A stretch of DNA of 64,000 nt from Shimazuella alba (GCF_009831235.1 NZ_WUUL01000004.1:62001-126000), one strand, 5' to 3'. Shown: positions 53,608-63,079, counted from the stretch's first letter. The notes: generated by a model from the sequence alone, not told the origin. Program-made: numbers and translations.

Positions 53608-53847
53608 ATGGCAAACGCCAAAGATCGGGTTAAGAGCTCACTTCTTTCTGTCAAGGAGAGTATCCGAAGAGAGTATCGACGACTTGGCAAAATTGTTCCA
53701 CCACAAATCACAGACAAAGCAATAACGGATGCTTTTACGGATGCAGTACGCAATGGCATTCCCATCTATAATAGGGATGGTGTGAGTCTAAATCCCAAGC
53801 ATCCTGCAAGTTCTGAGTATTGGGAGACAAAGCGGAAGGACATGTGA
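53608..53847 (+). CDS. Orphan cassette protein, 79 aa
   Basis: I do not recognise it. It is a soluble basic protein with a helical first half (KDRVKSSLLSVKESIRREYRRL) and a Pro/Asn-rich second half (NGIPIYNRDGVSLNPKHPA). AGAGGAG precedes the ATG by about 7 bases, and TGCTATACT about 45 bases upstream fits an extended -10. A perfect 12-bp hairpin follows the stop by 6 bases. It stands alone between a spore-related gene and comEA. Confidence 0.7.
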   Translation: MANAKDRVKSSLLSVKESIRREYRRLGKIVPPQITDKAITDAFTDAVRNGIPIYNRDGVSLNPKHPASSEYWETKRKDM

Positions 53848-53853
53848 GTAAGC

Positions 53854-53881
53854 GAGCGGTAGTGAATTATCACTACCGCTC
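53854..53881 (+). terminator. GC-rich hairpin after the 53.6-kb cassette gene
   Basis: GAGCGGTAGTGA (53854-53865) and TCACTACCGCTC (53870-53881), loop ATTA; a T-run begins 6 bases later. Confidence 0.85.
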
Positions 53882-53974
53882 GTAACATTTTTTGGGATAA
53901 TATTCCTTTTTGGTAGGAAGTTGATCATCCAAATGCGAATTGATAAAGGAGTTATATTTGGAGGTTATTGGTAT

Positions 53975-54586
53975 ATGAGTCCTTTTACGTGGTCCCCACG
54001 GGAAAAAAAATTTGCAATCGCTTTGGTGGCAATATTAGTTTTTGCAATTGGTGCATTGCTCTGGAATCAAGAAGATCTACCATTGCAAAATAATTCTTTA
54101 CCAATGTATCAGCAACAGCAATCACAAGTGAAAACAGTGGAGGCAAAGAAAGAGCCTCAATTTGCAACTATTGATGTCAAAGGTGCAGTCAAAAAGCCTG
54201 GGATCTATAAATTAACTAGTCCTGTTCGTCTGTATCAAGTGTTAGAAAAAGCTGGAGGAGCTACAGAGTCTGCTGATGTAAATCGGATAAACTTAGCGAA
54301 AGTGATAGTAGATGGTTCGATGATTTACATCCCTAAAAAGGGAGAGCAAATTCCAACCGAAGCTTCTCCGATTCAGAATAAGGAAGCAGATAAGAAAATC
54401 AATTTGAACACTGCTACTTTGGAAGAGTTAGAAACGTTAGAAGGATTGGGTCCGACGAAAGCGAGAGCGATTATTCAGTATCGTGGTGAGCATGGTGGTT
54501 TTCGTTCAGTCGAGGAGTTACTTCAGGTGTCTGGTATTGGGGAACGTACCTTGGAGCGAATCAAGGAAAAACTTTATGTAAGTTAG
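53975..54586 (+). CDS. comEA: Competence DNA receptor ComEA
   Basis: This protein of about 203 aa has an N-terminal membrane anchor (FAIALVAILVFAIGALLW), an SLBB-like domain (FATIDVKGAVKKPGIYKL) and two C-terminal helix-hairpin-helix motifs (LNTATLEELETLEGLGPTKA and VSGIGERTLERIKEKL) that bind double-stranded DNA outside the membrane. ATG 53975 has GGAGG about 10 bases ahead. In Bacillus comEB and comEC follow; here rocD, a membrane protein gene and dcd lie before comEC. Confidence 0.92.
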   Translation: MSPFTWSPREKKFAIALVAILVFAIGALLWNQEDLPLQNNSLPMYQQQQSQVKTVEAKKEPQFATIDVKGAVKKPGIYKLTSPVRLYQVLEKAGGATESADVNRINLAKVIVDGSMIYIPKKGEQIPTEASPIQNKEADKKINLNTATLEELETLEGLGPTKARAIIQYRGEHGGFRSVEELLQVSGIGERTLERIKEKLYVS

Positions 54587-54596
54587 GAAAGATGAA

Positions 54597-54619
54597 AGGG
54601 GAGTTTAATGATCTCCCCT
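54597..54619 (+). terminator. hairpin after comEA
   Basis: AGGGGAG (54597-54603) and CTCCCCT (54613-54619) form a 7-bp stem followed by ATTTTGC. Confidence 0.6.
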
Positions 54620-54639
54620 ATTTTGCTTCATTAGATAAA

Positions 54640-54665
54640 AAAGCTCCTATTGGCATAGGAGCTTT
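54640..54665 (-). terminator. terminator after rocD
   Basis: AAAGCTCCTAT (54640-54650) and ATAGGAGCTTT (54655-54665), loop TGGC; the A-run to its left is a T-run on the minus strand. Confidence 0.9.
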
Positions 54666-54671
54666 CAAGCT

Positions 54672-55862
54672 TTACTGTAATATTTTTTTTACCAAAGCGA
54701 TTGCTTGATCTAACTCTTCTTTTGTAATGGTTAGCGGTGGTGCAAATCGGATGGTATTATCATGTGTTTCTTTACAGAGCAGTCCTTCTTCCATCAGTTT
54801 TTCACAGTAAGGACGTGCTTTTTCATGCAGTTCCATTCCGACGAATAGACCTTTACCCCGAACCTCTTTGATTACTGGATTTTCAATCGTGCGAAGTTCA
54901 CCAATAAAATATTCACCGAGCTCACGGGAACGTGTAGGCAGATCATCTTCTTCCAATACATCTAATGCCGCGATCGCAACTGCACAAGCAAGTGGGTTTC
55001 CTCCAAAAGTCGAACCATGAGAACCAGGTTCAAACACTCCTAATATCTCACGGTCAGCAGCTACTGCGGAGATCGGCATTACTCCTCCACCGAGTGCTTT
55101 CCCCATGATGTACATATCTGGCTTTACATTTTCCCAATCACATGCAAATAATTGCCCTGTTCTACCAAAACCGGTTTGGATTTCGTCTGCAACAAAGAGT
55201 ACATTGTTTGCTTTACAAATATCGTATGCTTCTTTTAAGAATCCTTCTGGAGGAATGATAATACCTGCTTCTCCTTGAATAGGTTCCAATATAATTGCTG
55301 CGGTGTTTGGAGTGATCGCGTTTTTTAACGCTTCCATATCCCCATATGGAATGACTTTGAATCCTGGAGTCAAAGGACCAAATCCGCGTTGATAATCTGG
55401 ATTAGAGGACATGGAAATGGTCGTGACCGTTCTTCCATGGAAATTATCTGCAAATACAATAATTTCTGCTTGATCTGCTGCTACTTTTTTTACATCATAT
55501 GCCCAACGCCTGACGGCTTTGATTGCTGTTTCTACTGCCTCTGCACCTGTATTCATCGGCAGAACCATTTCCTTGCCGGTGACTTTCGCTACTTTTTCGT
55601 AAAATGGTCCAAGTTGGTCACTATGAAAAGCTCGGGATGTTAAGGTGATTTTATCTGCTTGGTCTTTTAATGCTTGAATCAATCGAGGATGACGATGTCC
55701 ATGATTAAGAGCTGAGTATGCGCTGAGCATGTCCATGTAACGATTTCCATCTGCATCCGTAACCCAAACTCCTTCTCCATCAACTAGTACAATAGGAAGA
55801 GGATGATAATTTTTTGCCCCATATTTATCTGTTAGATCAATAATAGCTGCATTTTTTGACAT
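54672..55862 (-). CDS. rocD: Ornithine aminotransferase
   Basis: This 396-aa class III aminotransferase makes glutamate semialdehyde from ornithine with pyridoxal phosphate. Motifs: the start [63 protein letters not shown], and the PLP lysine in [15 protein letters not shown]. It lies opposite to comEA and comEC. A cre-like site is upstream. Confidence 0.95.
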   Translation of the reverse strand: MSKNAAIIDLTDKYGAKNYHPLPIVLVDGEGVWVTDADGNRYMDMLSAYSALNHGHRHPRLIQALKDQADKITLTSRAFHSDQLGPFYEKVAKVTGKEMVLPMNTGAEAVETAIKAVRRWAYDVKKVAADQAEIIVFADNFHGRTVTTISMSSNPDYQRGFGPLTPGFKVIPYGDMEALKNAITPNTAAIILEPIQGEAGIIIPPEGFLKEAYDICKANNVLFVADEIQTGFGRTGQLFACDWENVKPDMYIMGKALGGGVMPISAVAADREILGVFEPGSHGSTFGGNPLACAVAIAALDVLEEDDLPTRSRELGEYFIGELRTIENPVIKEVRGKGLFVGMELHEKARPYCEKLMEEGLLCKETHDNTIRFAPPLTITKEELDQAIALVKKILQ

Positions 55863-55902
55863 TGTTATTCCTCCATAAAAATATTTAATAATTCTATTTT
55901 AA

Positions 55903-55916
55903 CGGAAACGTTTTCA
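55903..55916. promoter_or_regulatory. cre-like site before rocD
   Basis: CGGAAACGTTTTCA has two mismatches to the CcpA consensus and a strong AAACGTTT core, 40 bases before the rocD ATG. Confidence 0.4.
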
Positions 55917-56035
55917 CAAGCGCAATGAAATGTTTAGTTAAGCATGATCATGAATACTATTATGTACAGAAAAAAATAGATAATGAGTCGTTTTTGATTT
56001 AAAAAAGAAAAGAAATGAATAAAAATACATATGTA

Positions 56036-56404
56036 TCACCTTGTCAGTTGTATTTGTTTTTCTACTAACCATAAAAAATAACAGATCAGTAGAGCAAAAG
56101 AATAAAGAAAGAAGAATGCAAAGAGGTGAACATAATGAAAGATAAATCGAGTCAAAAGTTTGCCAATAAATGTATCTTCAGAATGGGGAAAATGTTTTTG
56201 CCAAATTCTGATCACGAATGGCAGGGTGTATCTTCTATATAGAAACCAATTGTGAGGAAGGCAGGAGACAAAATAACTGATAAAGACTCCGGATAGAAAG
56301 CTATGCTCTTTTACAAATAACCAGTAGACCAAAAAGGTTACAATGAGTAGAATATACGAAGTGATCCAGGTTTTTCTCGTTGGTGAAAGTCTTCGATTTT
56401 GCAA
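56036..56404 (-). CDS. Membrane protein of unknown function
   Basis: This protein of about 122 aa has two strongly hydrophobic helices (WITSYILLIVTFLVYWLF and FFFLYSFALLICYFLWLV) separated by a segment rich in His, Tyr and Arg. I do not recognise it. TTG 56404 is preceded by GGAGTG at 7 bases, so I prefer it to the frame start at 56494, which would overlap the dcd start on the other strand. Confidence 0.55.
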   Translation of the reverse strand: MQNRRLSPTRKTWITSYILLIVTFLVYWLFVKEHSFLSGVFISYFVSCLPHNWFLYRRYTLPFVIRIWQKHFPHSEDTFIGKLLTRFIFHYVHLFAFFFLYSFALLICYFLWLVEKQIQLTR

Positions 56405-56462
56405 TTTTTCGTCACTCCTACATATGAACAAATAAATAGGTACAAGGAAGGATCGATAGTCT

Positions 56463-57020
56463 ATGACAATAAAGTCAGATAGATGGATACGCACGATGGC
56501 AGTAGAACAGAAAATGATTGAACCTTTTGTAGAACGAAATATCGGAAAAGGAGAATCTGTTAGTTTTGGATTATCCAGCTATGGTTATGACTTACGTGTT
56601 TCTGACGAATACAAAATATTTCATAATGCATTAAACCCAATTATCGATCCAAAAGCGATTGATGAGAAATCTTTTATCGATTACAAAGGAGAGGTATGTA
56701 TCATTCCTCCAAACTCCTTTGCCTTGGCAAGATCAGTCGAGTATTTTCGCATTCCTGACAATGTGTTAGCGATATGTGTAGGGAAATCTACATACGCTCG
56801 GTGTGGAATTATCACAAATGTTACTCCGTTTGAACCTGGTTGGGAAGGGCATGTTACATTGGAAATTTCCAATACGACACCATTACCTGCGAAAATTTAT
56901 TCCCATGAAGGATTGTGTCAGGTGCTTTTTCTAGAAAGTGATGAAGTATGTGAAGTATCCTATAAAGATAAATCAGGAAAATACCAGCATCAACAAGGGA
57001 TCACTCTACCAAAAGTATAG
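56463..57020 (+). CDS. dcd: dCTP deaminase
   Basis: This 185-aa enzyme deaminates dCTP to dUTP. It has the family features [52 protein letters not shown] with the catalytic Glu following ([16 protein letters not shown]), and [16 protein letters not shown] precedes the ATG. It lies before comEC, where Bacillus has comEB, a dCMP deaminase; both feed dUMP formation. Confidence 0.94.
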   Translation: MTIKSDRWIRTMAVEQKMIEPFVERNIGKGESVSFGLSSYGYDLRVSDEYKIFHNALNPIIDPKAIDEKSFIDYKGEVCIIPPNSFALARSVEYFRIPDNVLAICVGKSTYARCGIITNVTPFEPGWEGHVTLEISNTTPLPAKIYSHEGLCQVLFLESDEVCEVSYKDKSGKYQHQQGITLPKV

Positions 57021-57096
57021 CGAATAGATGTTTGACGCATTTTGTAATATATGGTAAATTCACTCTAATCTAGCAATTGGTATAGGAGCGGATGGA

Positions 57097-59484
57097 GTGT
57101 ATCGACCATTGGTTTGTTTTACATTTGGTTGGGTGATTGGTGAATGGTTTGCAAATCAAATGCAGCTGGATAGCTACTGGCAGATCACTATTTCTTTTTG
57201 GGTTATGGGGTGTCTCTTTTATGCAAAATTCATGAAAGGGATGCCCCTTATTTTATTAATCATAGGTATTTCTACTGGGTCATCCTATTTTTCCTTTTAC
57301 CATGAAAAAAATATTTCTTCCTTTTCACATCCTACTTCCATAAATGCGATTGGTCAAATTACTACTTCTCCTGTGATAGATGGAGATACCATTCGTTTTG
57401 ATTTTGCGATGCAGTATCTGACAGAAAATGGAAAAATACAACAAATTTCATCTGAAACGATACGTGTTACCAGCACTGCAAAGCATCCTCATGAGCTCGA
57501 GCAAATTCGCAAGTGGCAAACGAGCTGTTATGTACAAGTTCCCATTCAACTAGAAAGACCACCAACCGCGAAAAATCCAGGAGCATTTGACTATGCCCAA
57601 TATTTACACCACTATGGTATCCATTGGCTGGCAAAAGTGCCATCTGTCTCACAATTTCAGGTGTTGTCCTGCAAAGCAACACTCACTTCGCAGATTGCAC
57701 AGTTGCGTCAATCTTTACATGATCGCCTGGCACTGTTGTATCCAGGATCTTCTGGACAAGCAGGACTTCTGCAAGCGATGATACTTGGAGAACAGCAAAC
57801 ATTAAACCAAGATACACAAGAGATTTTTTCTACACTCGGTTTGGTTCATGTCTTATCTATTTCTGGTCTTCATGTTTCTATTTTAGTGGGAAGTCTTTAT
57901 TTTTTGCTGATTTCTTGTGGGATTACCAGAGAGCGAGTAGCTATCATCATTCTCGTGTTTTTGCCATTCTATGCTATTTTAACTGGTAGCAGTGCGCCAG
58001 TGGTTCGCTCTGTTATTATGGCTGGCATGATGTTAGTAGCGGTACTTTTACGTCGAACATCAGATGCAGTCTCCTTCCTCGCGCTTGCTTTATTGATTCA
58101 ATTACTTTGGAATCCCTATCAGTTATGGGAACCGGGCTTTCAGCTTAGTTTTTTGGTAACATTGGGATTGCTTCTTTATGTAGAACCTCTCACGCATCAT
58201 CTGCCTGTTCCTGGGTATCGGTTTCGACAAGCACTATCTGTAATGATAGTCTCCCAAGTGGTATCTTTTCCAGTGATTATTTGCACCTTTTATCAATATT
58301 CATGGTTGTCCGGTCCAGTCAATCTGTTTTTTGTCCCTGTCTATAGCATTGTCATTTTGCCATTTTCCACCCTGTCCTTACTGGTTAGTTATCTTTCTAT
58401 CGAATGGGGAGTAGCACTCGCGACTCTCACCTCATGGATCATGTCTGGCATGGATCAGTTATTAACTGGTATATCTAAATTGCCTCATTTGACATACTCT
58501 ATTTCTCCTCCTGCATTAGGATGGGTTCTATGCTATTTCTTTCTCTTTTGGTTTACTTATGTCACCATCGTAACGGATCTCCTATTTGTACGAAGGTTAA
58601 AATTTGTTACCTTACCAGCACTTTGTTTTTTGCTTGTTATAATCACTGTGGGAGCAAAAGGCTCGATGGAGACTACCTTGATCACGATCATAGATGTGGG
58701 GCAAGGCGATGCAACACTGATCGAGACAGCTGGAGGAAAGATAATCCTTATGGATGGTGGAGGAACGCTGCCGAGTCAAAAAAAACCGTGGCAAAAGAGG
58801 AAAAAGTCTTTTGAAGTTGGCAGAGATGTAGTGGTTCCTTATTTGCGTTATCGAGGAATTAATCATATTGATACGATGATCATGACTCATGGTGACGGAG
58901 ATCATATACGAGGACTGGAGGCGGTAGTGAAGCGATTTTCGATTGGTGAAGTATTGCACAGCGGAGCACCGCCAGCAGACAAATTTGAATCACAACTGCT
59001 CTCGACGATTCAGAAAAAACATATTCCCATAAGAGTAGTTGGTTCTTCTGACCAGTGGTGGATGGAGAGTGGGATGCATGTTCAAATTTTGCATCCTTTG
59101 ACTACTGTCTCTTCAGGAAATACCAACAATGGATCGATCGTTATGTTACTATCAATATATAAAACCAAACTCCTTTTTACTGGGGATATGGAGCTGCCTG
59201 TGGAAGAGGAAGTGCTGGCTCGGTTTCGTTTGCCAGCTATCGACATTTTAAAGGTAGCCCATCATGGCAGCAATACATCTTCCCATGATGCTTGGTTGTC
59301 TGCTGTGAAACCAAAACAAGCTCTCATATCTGTTGGAGAACATAATCGATATGGTCATCCAAAAGCGGAAGTGCTTGCGCGTCTGCGCCAGATTGGGGCT
59401 CACATCTGGAGGACAGATCAACAGGGGGCTATCCTAGTAAAAGTGGATCAAAGAGGATATCAGCTGGAAAGCAATGAAAGGTGA
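57097..59484 (+). CDS. comEC: Competence channel protein ComEC/Rec2
   Basis: This 795-aa protein carries incoming single-stranded DNA across the membrane. It has N-terminal helices and a DUF4131/OB-like region, the competence domain (LVHVLSISGLHVSILVGSLYFLL, SAPVVRSVIMAGMML), and a C-terminal metallo-beta-lactamase domain (IIDVGQGDATLIET, MTHGDGDHIRGLEA, KVAHHGSNTSSHDAWL). The MBL metal motif is THGDGDH, so it is probably an active nuclease domain. GTG 57097 follows GGAGCGG. The stop overlaps holA. Confidence 0.95.
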   Translation: MYRPLVCFTFGWVIGEWFANQMQLDSYWQITISFWVMGCLFYAKFMKGMPLILLIIGISTGSSYFSFYHEKNISSFSHPTSINAIGQITTSPVIDGDTIRFDFAMQYLTENGKIQQISSETIRVTSTAKHPHELEQIRKWQTSCYVQVPIQLERPPTAKNPGAFDYAQYLHHYGIHWLAKVPSVSQFQVLSCKATLTSQIAQLRQSLHDRLALLYPGSSGQAGLLQAMILGEQQTLNQDTQEIFSTLGLVHVLSISGLHVSILVGSLYFLLISCGITRERVAIIILVFLPFYAILTGSSAPVVRSVIMAGMMLVAVLLRRTSDAVSFLALALLIQLLWNPYQLWEPGFQLSFLVTLGLLLYVEPLTHHLPVPGYRFRQALSVMIVSQVVSFPVIICTFYQYSWLSGPVNLFFVPVYSIVILPFSTLSLLVSYLSIEWGVALATLTSWIMSGMDQLLTGISKLPHLTYSISPPALGWVLCYFFLFWFTYVTIVTDLLFVRRLKFVTLPALCFLLVIITVGAKGSMETTLITIIDVGQGDATLIETAGGKIILMDGGGTLPSQKKPWQKRKKSFEVGRDVVVPYLRYRGINHIDTMIMTHGDGDHIRGLEAVVKRFSIGEVLHSGAPPADKFESQLLSTIQKKHIPIRVVGSSDQWWMESGMHVQILHPLTTVSSGNTNNGSIVMLLSIYKTKLLFTGDMELPVEEEVLARFRLPAIDILKVAHHGSNTSSHDAWLSAVKPKQALISVGEHNRYGHPKAEVLARLRQIGAHIWRTDQQGAILVKVDQRGYQLESNER

Positions 59485-60491
59485 TGACCAACTGCGTGAT
59501 AGAAAAAATGCCTGCTGTTTCTTTGTATTATGGAGTAGAATCTTTTCTTATGGAAGAAGCATGTAATCAACTGCGATCACAAGTACCAGAGGAAGAGCGG
59601 GATTGGAACCTGCTGATACTCGATCTAGATGATATTCCTTTAGAACAGGTAATCCAAGAAGCAGAAACTCCCTCTTTCTTTGGTGGAAAAAGATTAATAC
59701 TAGCAAAGAATGCTGCTTTCTTTACTACAGCCAAGCCAAAACGAGAACAAAATCATAACATAGATGCTCTACTTGCTTATCTTCTTAGACCAAGTGAAGG
59801 AACTGCCCTTGTTTTTACTGTTGTAAACGAGAAATTAGATAAACGGAAAAAGTTAGTGAAACAGATGGAGAAAGTAGCATCCATAACCAAATTTGATATG
59901 TTGAAAGGACAAGCATTACTAAAATGGGTGGAAAACCGATTTCGTTGTTATGAGGTTAAGATAAAGCGTGAAGTATGTATCCATTTTATTCAAGTAGTAG
60001 GAAATGACTTGCGGCTTTTGGATCAAGAATGTAGAAAACTAGCGAATTATGTAGGAGAAAAAGGGACTGTTACAGAAGAAATCATCGCTCAACTTATTCC
60101 CCGTACATTAGAAAGCAATGTGTTTCAACTTACCGAAAAATTAGCTGAGAAAAAGATTGCAGATGTATGGCAGATATGGGAGGATTTACTCACGCAAAAA
60201 GAGGAACCTATTCGCATACTAGCTTTGATGACAAGACAATTTCGCATATTATATCAAACGAAAGTGCTCTCTGCTCGTGGAATGGGAGCAAGTGAGATTG
60301 CCAAAATGCTAGGGGTGCACCCTTATCCAATCAAATTAGCTGTTTCACATTCAAGTGCATTCTCAGAGAAACAATTGAAAAAATGTTTAGCAATGGCAAT
60401 TACAGCAGATCAAGATATCAAATCTGGTAAAATAGAAAAAGTACAAGCAGTAGAACAAATATTTATGGAAATACATAGGATAACAGCATAA
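59481..60491 (+). CDS. holA: DNA polymerase III delta subunit
   Basis: This 336-aa clamp-loader subunit has the HolA pattern: LYYGVESFLMEEACNQLR, LILAKNAAFF, GNDLRLLDQECRKLANYV and the C-terminal LGVHPYPIKLAVSHSSAFSE. It places the beta clamp on DNA. Its GTG start overlaps the comEC stop by 4 bases, the usual order in Bacilli. Confidence 0.94.
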   Translation: MMTNCVIEKMPAVSLYYGVESFLMEEACNQLRSQVPEEERDWNLLILDLDDIPLEQVIQEAETPSFFGGKRLILAKNAAFFTTAKPKREQNHNIDALLAYLLRPSEGTALVFTVVNEKLDKRKKLVKQMEKVASITKFDMLKGQALLKWVENRFRCYEVKIKREVCIHFIQVVGNDLRLLDQECRKLANYVGEKGTVTEEIIAQLIPRTLESNVFQLTEKLAEKKIADVWQIWEDLLTQKEEPIRILALMTRQFRILYQTKVLSARGMGASEIAKMLGVHPYPIKLAVSHSSAFSEKQLKKCLAMAITADQDIKSGKIEKVQAVEQIFMEIHRITA

Positions 60492-60505
60492 AGAAGGGTG
60501 TAAAG

Positions 60506-61090
60506 ATGGAACAAGCACATTTACGGAGTCTACGAAAAAAACAATTACTCTATACCAATATCATTTTCCTATTGTACGGCATACTTGCCTATGGTGTTAT
60601 TTTTAGCAGGGCCACTGGTTTAGTGGTTTATCTAGTACTAGCTGCTATCTTTCTGATCTCGCCAATTGGCTTTTTTATGTTTCGATCACCACAACCACTC
60701 TATCTTTTGTTTCCAAGGATGAAGGAACTGCAAACCTATGAAAAAAATAAACTGAAAGATGCATGGTTCTCCTATCATATTACTTTTGCTATTCTTCAAG
60801 TCGCAGCTACTATCTTTTTTATCATCCAAGCATTTATCCGTAATCCTAAGTTAGCTTTTATTGATGGAATCCCTTATTGGATCATCTTCGCCGTTTCTGC
60901 TATTCTTTTATGGATCGGAAATGGAAACCAACTGTTTCATGCACGGAGATTGGATAATAAAACCTATGAACAGTTAAAGGTTTATGCAGCGGATCGTCGA
61001 ACATTTGCGATGGTGTTCGCGATTGTTGCGTTGGTGATGACGGTTATTGCGATTTTTGTCGTGAGTATTATGTCGCGGAAGTTTATATGA
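60506..61090 (+). CDS. Four-helix membrane protein of unknown function
   Basis: This 194-aa protein has about five hydrophobic segments: TNIIFLLYGILAYGVIF, GLVVYLVLAAIFLISPIGFFMF, ITFAILQVAATIFFIIQAF, PYWIIFAVSAILLWIG and FAMVFAIVALVMTVIAIFVV. I do not recognise the family. GAAGGGTG precedes the ATG, and the gene is 14 bases after holA, likely cotranscribed. Confidence 0.75.
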   Translation: MEQAHLRSLRKKQLLYTNIIFLLYGILAYGVIFSRATGLVVYLVLAAIFLISPIGFFMFRSPQPLYLLFPRMKELQTYEKNKLKDAWFSYHITFAILQVAATIFFIIQAFIRNPKLAFIDGIPYWIIFAVSAILLWIGNGNQLFHARRLDNKTYEQLKVYAADRRTFAMVFAIVALVMTVIAIFVVSIMSRKFI

Positions 61091-61160
61091 AGTGTATTTC
61101 ATACTTAATATTGCTATAATGGAAGGGTCAATAGTGCTAAACAGATAGAAGGAGTGCACT

Positions 61161-61421
61161 ATGAGCAATCATGAACGGTACTGGCTTCAGAACAAAGTCC
61201 TTGAAATCGCTGGGCTTGAAAAGGATCCTTTGGGTCCTGCATACGGCATTCCGATCACTCATCAAAAGGCAGAGGAAGCTCGAAATAAGCTACGTAAGGC
61301 TGGTTACGTGCTTTGGCAGAACCCTGCTGGTGAGTGGGATGTCTACCCGAATGGGACACCTTCGAGCAAGTTTGACACCAGCGGTATTCGAGTTGGTTGT
61401 TTCATCAACACTGATAAGTGA
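61161..61421 (+). CDS. Orphan cassette protein, 86 aa
   Basis: I do not recognise it. The small soluble protein reads NHERYWLQNKVLEIAGLEKD, THQKAEEARNKLRKAGYVLW and ends in GIRVGCFINTDK; the middle looks like a compact helix-turn element followed by strands. AGAAGGAG lies before the ATG, and TTGCTATAATGG about 50 bases upstream is an excellent extended -10. AAG, GTC, TAC and CAG codons are frequent, unlike holA. A perfect 13-bp hairpin follows. Confidence 0.75.
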   Translation: MSNHERYWLQNKVLEIAGLEKDPLGPAYGIPITHQKAEEARNKLRKAGYVLWQNPAGEWDVYPNGTPSSKFDTSGIRVGCFINTDK

Positions 61422-61432
61422 GTGCTGTTTCT

Positions 61433-61466
61433 GCACCCTCCTTCCTGAGTGAGAAGGAGGGTGCAA
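61433..61466 (+). terminator. long GC-rich hairpin after the 61.2-kb cassette gene
   Basis: TGCACCCTCCTTC (61433-61445) and GAAGGAGGGTGCA (61454-61466), 8-base loop; ACATTTTG follows. Confidence 0.85.
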
Positions 61467-61679
61467 CATTTTGTAGCTGATATATTTTCAAGAGCTCATT
61501 GGTATAAATGTGTAAGAGATCTCTTCTATTTTTACTCCACAAATTATTTGGGTAGTAGACATTCAAAAAAGTACTCTTCTAATGTATGGATTAATATATG
61601 AAAAAGATTCTTTTACTAAACTTAATAAAATGCTATCCTAGTATGGAAAGAAGAAATCTAGGACACTTTGGAGATCAGC

Positions 61680-62138
61680 ATGAAGTTTCTTCACCGAGAC
61701 AAAAAGATTTCCCCAGTAGCGATTCGTCTCGCTATCCGAGGTGTAGAAGACGCAATTAAGGTCTTCGAGAACTTGAAGAAGATTCGGGGGAATACAGACT
61801 CTGAGAAGTATCAAAAGGCTCATGAGATGATCAAGGGGCTGAATTACTATCTCTGTAGGGGTGTAATTTGTGAAGCTAAGGAGATCGATCCGGAAAAGGG
61901 TGGCTTCTTTGAAGAGAAGGTCTATGGAGAACTCACTCAACTTCTTGTCTGGGACGATCGAGTAAATATGTTTAGGATTGCGAAGAATAATAAGAACTAT
62001 GTAGATGAGTTTCTCGTAATCTTCCGATTTGCTCTGACAGTCCTTAATGAAGCCAAGAATGGGAACAGGGATCACCGATCACTTTACGAGGTCCTTCCTT
62101 GGTGTATCTGGGATTACCTTGTATGGGTGAAAAAGTAG
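61680..62138 (+). CDS. Orphan cassette protein, 152 aa
   Basis: I do not recognise this helical soluble protein (SPVAIRLAIRGVEDAIKVFE, KAHEMIKGLNYYLCRG, EVLPWCIWDYLVWVKK). ATG 61680 has GGAG about 8 bases upstream; an in-frame start at 61668 lies on the SD. TGCTATCCT about 45 bases ahead fits an extended -10 with TTTACT 16 bases further. The pattern VAIRLAIRGVEDA loosely recalls NLAIQHLEAA of the 32.8-kb family, which is too weak to claim homology. Two hairpins follow the stop. Confidence 0.7.
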   Translation: MKFLHRDKKISPVAIRLAIRGVEDAIKVFENLKKIRGNTDSEKYQKAHEMIKGLNYYLCRGVICEAKEIDPEKGGFFEEKVYGELTQLLVWDDRVNMFRIAKNNKNYVDEFLVIFRFALTVLNEAKNGNRDHRSLYEVLPWCIWDYLVWVKK

Positions 62139-62146
62139 ATAAACAT

Positions 62147-62191
62147 TGATGGTGTACACCATCAACAGGGTGGTTGCAAATTCGACCACCC
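62147..62191 (+). terminator. two successive hairpins after the 61.7-kb cassette gene
   Basis: TGATGGTGTACACCATCA (62147-62164) is a perfect palindrome; GGGTGGT (62168-62174) pairs with ACCACCC (62185-62191). Neither has a U-tract. Confidence 0.65.
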
Positions 62192-62253
62192 ACAAAAATA
62201 TTACGAAAAACTTATATAACTATTTGTACATAAATAAATTCGCGAAATTGCAG

Positions 62254-62281
62254 GGGCCGGTATCCATGTGGATACCGGCCC
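62254..62281 (-). terminator. GC-rich hairpin beside the 62.3-kb cassette gene
   Basis: GGGCCGGTATCC (62254-62265) and GGATACCGGCCC (62270-62281), loop ATGT; no U-tract on the minus strand. Confidence 0.8.
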
Positions 62282-62308
62282 TCACTCAGGTCGGTAGAGT
62301 TTACCTTC

Positions 62309-62683
62309 TCAACCGCGAGGGAGAAGGTGGAACTCTCTTGCCCAAGTGATGTAGAATCGATCACCACACTTCACGGGAATCGTTTCTCCTCCACTTCCCC
62401 TCAGGATGACGTAGCCATCGTAGCTGAACTGGTGAATCCCGTTGCCGATAGGCTGGAAGTCGGTGTACAAGAAAGCGAAGCCCATCAGAATGAGACGAAC
62501 TGGCTTGCCATCGACGAAATGAACATCTGTGAACGTCAGCTCAGAAAGGTCTTCGATCTTCCGATCGACAGGGAGAGGCTGATGCGTCTCCGGAGGATAG
62601 TAGAATTGGTTGTAGGAAACCTCCTTGTTGGAAGAGAACAGGTGAAGCACCCAGGTAAGGACCTGGTGGATGAATTCGCGCAA
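62309..62683 (-). CDS. Orphan cassette protein, 124 aa
   Basis: I do not recognise it. The N-terminus is amphipathic (MREFIHQVLTWVLHLFSSNK) and the rest beta-rich (DLSELTFTDVHFVDGKPVRLI, IHQFSYDGYVILRGSGG, DRFYITWAREFHLL). The start is TTG 62683 with AAGGAG 7 bases before it. FSYDGYVILRG resembles FDGYVRLDG of the 39.6-kb cassette, but only over a few residues. G/C-ended codons predominate. Confidence 0.7.
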   Translation of the reverse strand: MREFIHQVLTWVLHLFSSNKEVSYNQFYYPPETHQPLPVDRKIEDLSELTFTDVHFVDGKPVRLILMGFAFLYTDFQPIGNGIHQFSYDGYVILRGSGGETIPVKCGDRFYITWAREFHLLPRG

Positions 62684-62838
62684 TTGCGGCTCCTTCTTGA
62701 TCGGTTAATTTTATTTTAATATGAATTTACTCAAAATGAAAAGGATTTAATAGATTTCCTTTATCTGATAGTTCTTTTCAAGTAGCAAGAAAGAGGATAG
62801 AATAAAGTTGCAAACTGGAATTCATGAATGGAGGAAAA

Positions 62839-63051
62839 GTGGGAGAACAGAAGCCGCCTAGCAATGAGGAAATCAAGCGTCAGCTTCGGGCGACGCCAGC
62901 AGCGAAGCGACAGAAGCATCATCAGAGCCTTCCCAGTAGGTTGTGAAGGGGTGTCTGTGATGCGACAGATGAAGTGCTTGACAATCTGAGTGATAAGGAC
63001 TGGCTTGCTATTTTCCGTTGGATGGGAAAGATCAATCCGTTTGATGAGTGA
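62839..63051 (+). pseudogene. Orphan cassette gene with an in-frame TGA
   Basis: GTG 62839 has GGAGG five bases before it and opens GEQKPPSNEEIKRQLRATPA. After 35 residues TGA occurs at 62944-62946. The same frame continues with VCDATDEVLDNLSDKDWLA and FRWMGKINPFDE to a second stop at 63049-63051. Both halves are hydrophilic and protein-like, so this is probably one gene with a nonsense mutation. A hairpin follows the second stop. A minus-strand frame across it is a shadow. Confidence 0.5.
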
Positions 63052-63079
63052 TCTGCGATTTTCCATGTTCTGAGTTCTA

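Noticed and set aside
62761-63066. Minus-strand frame of 101 codons
   Set aside because: It covers the plus-strand cassette gene with its own SD and hairpin, and its sequence looks like a shadow.
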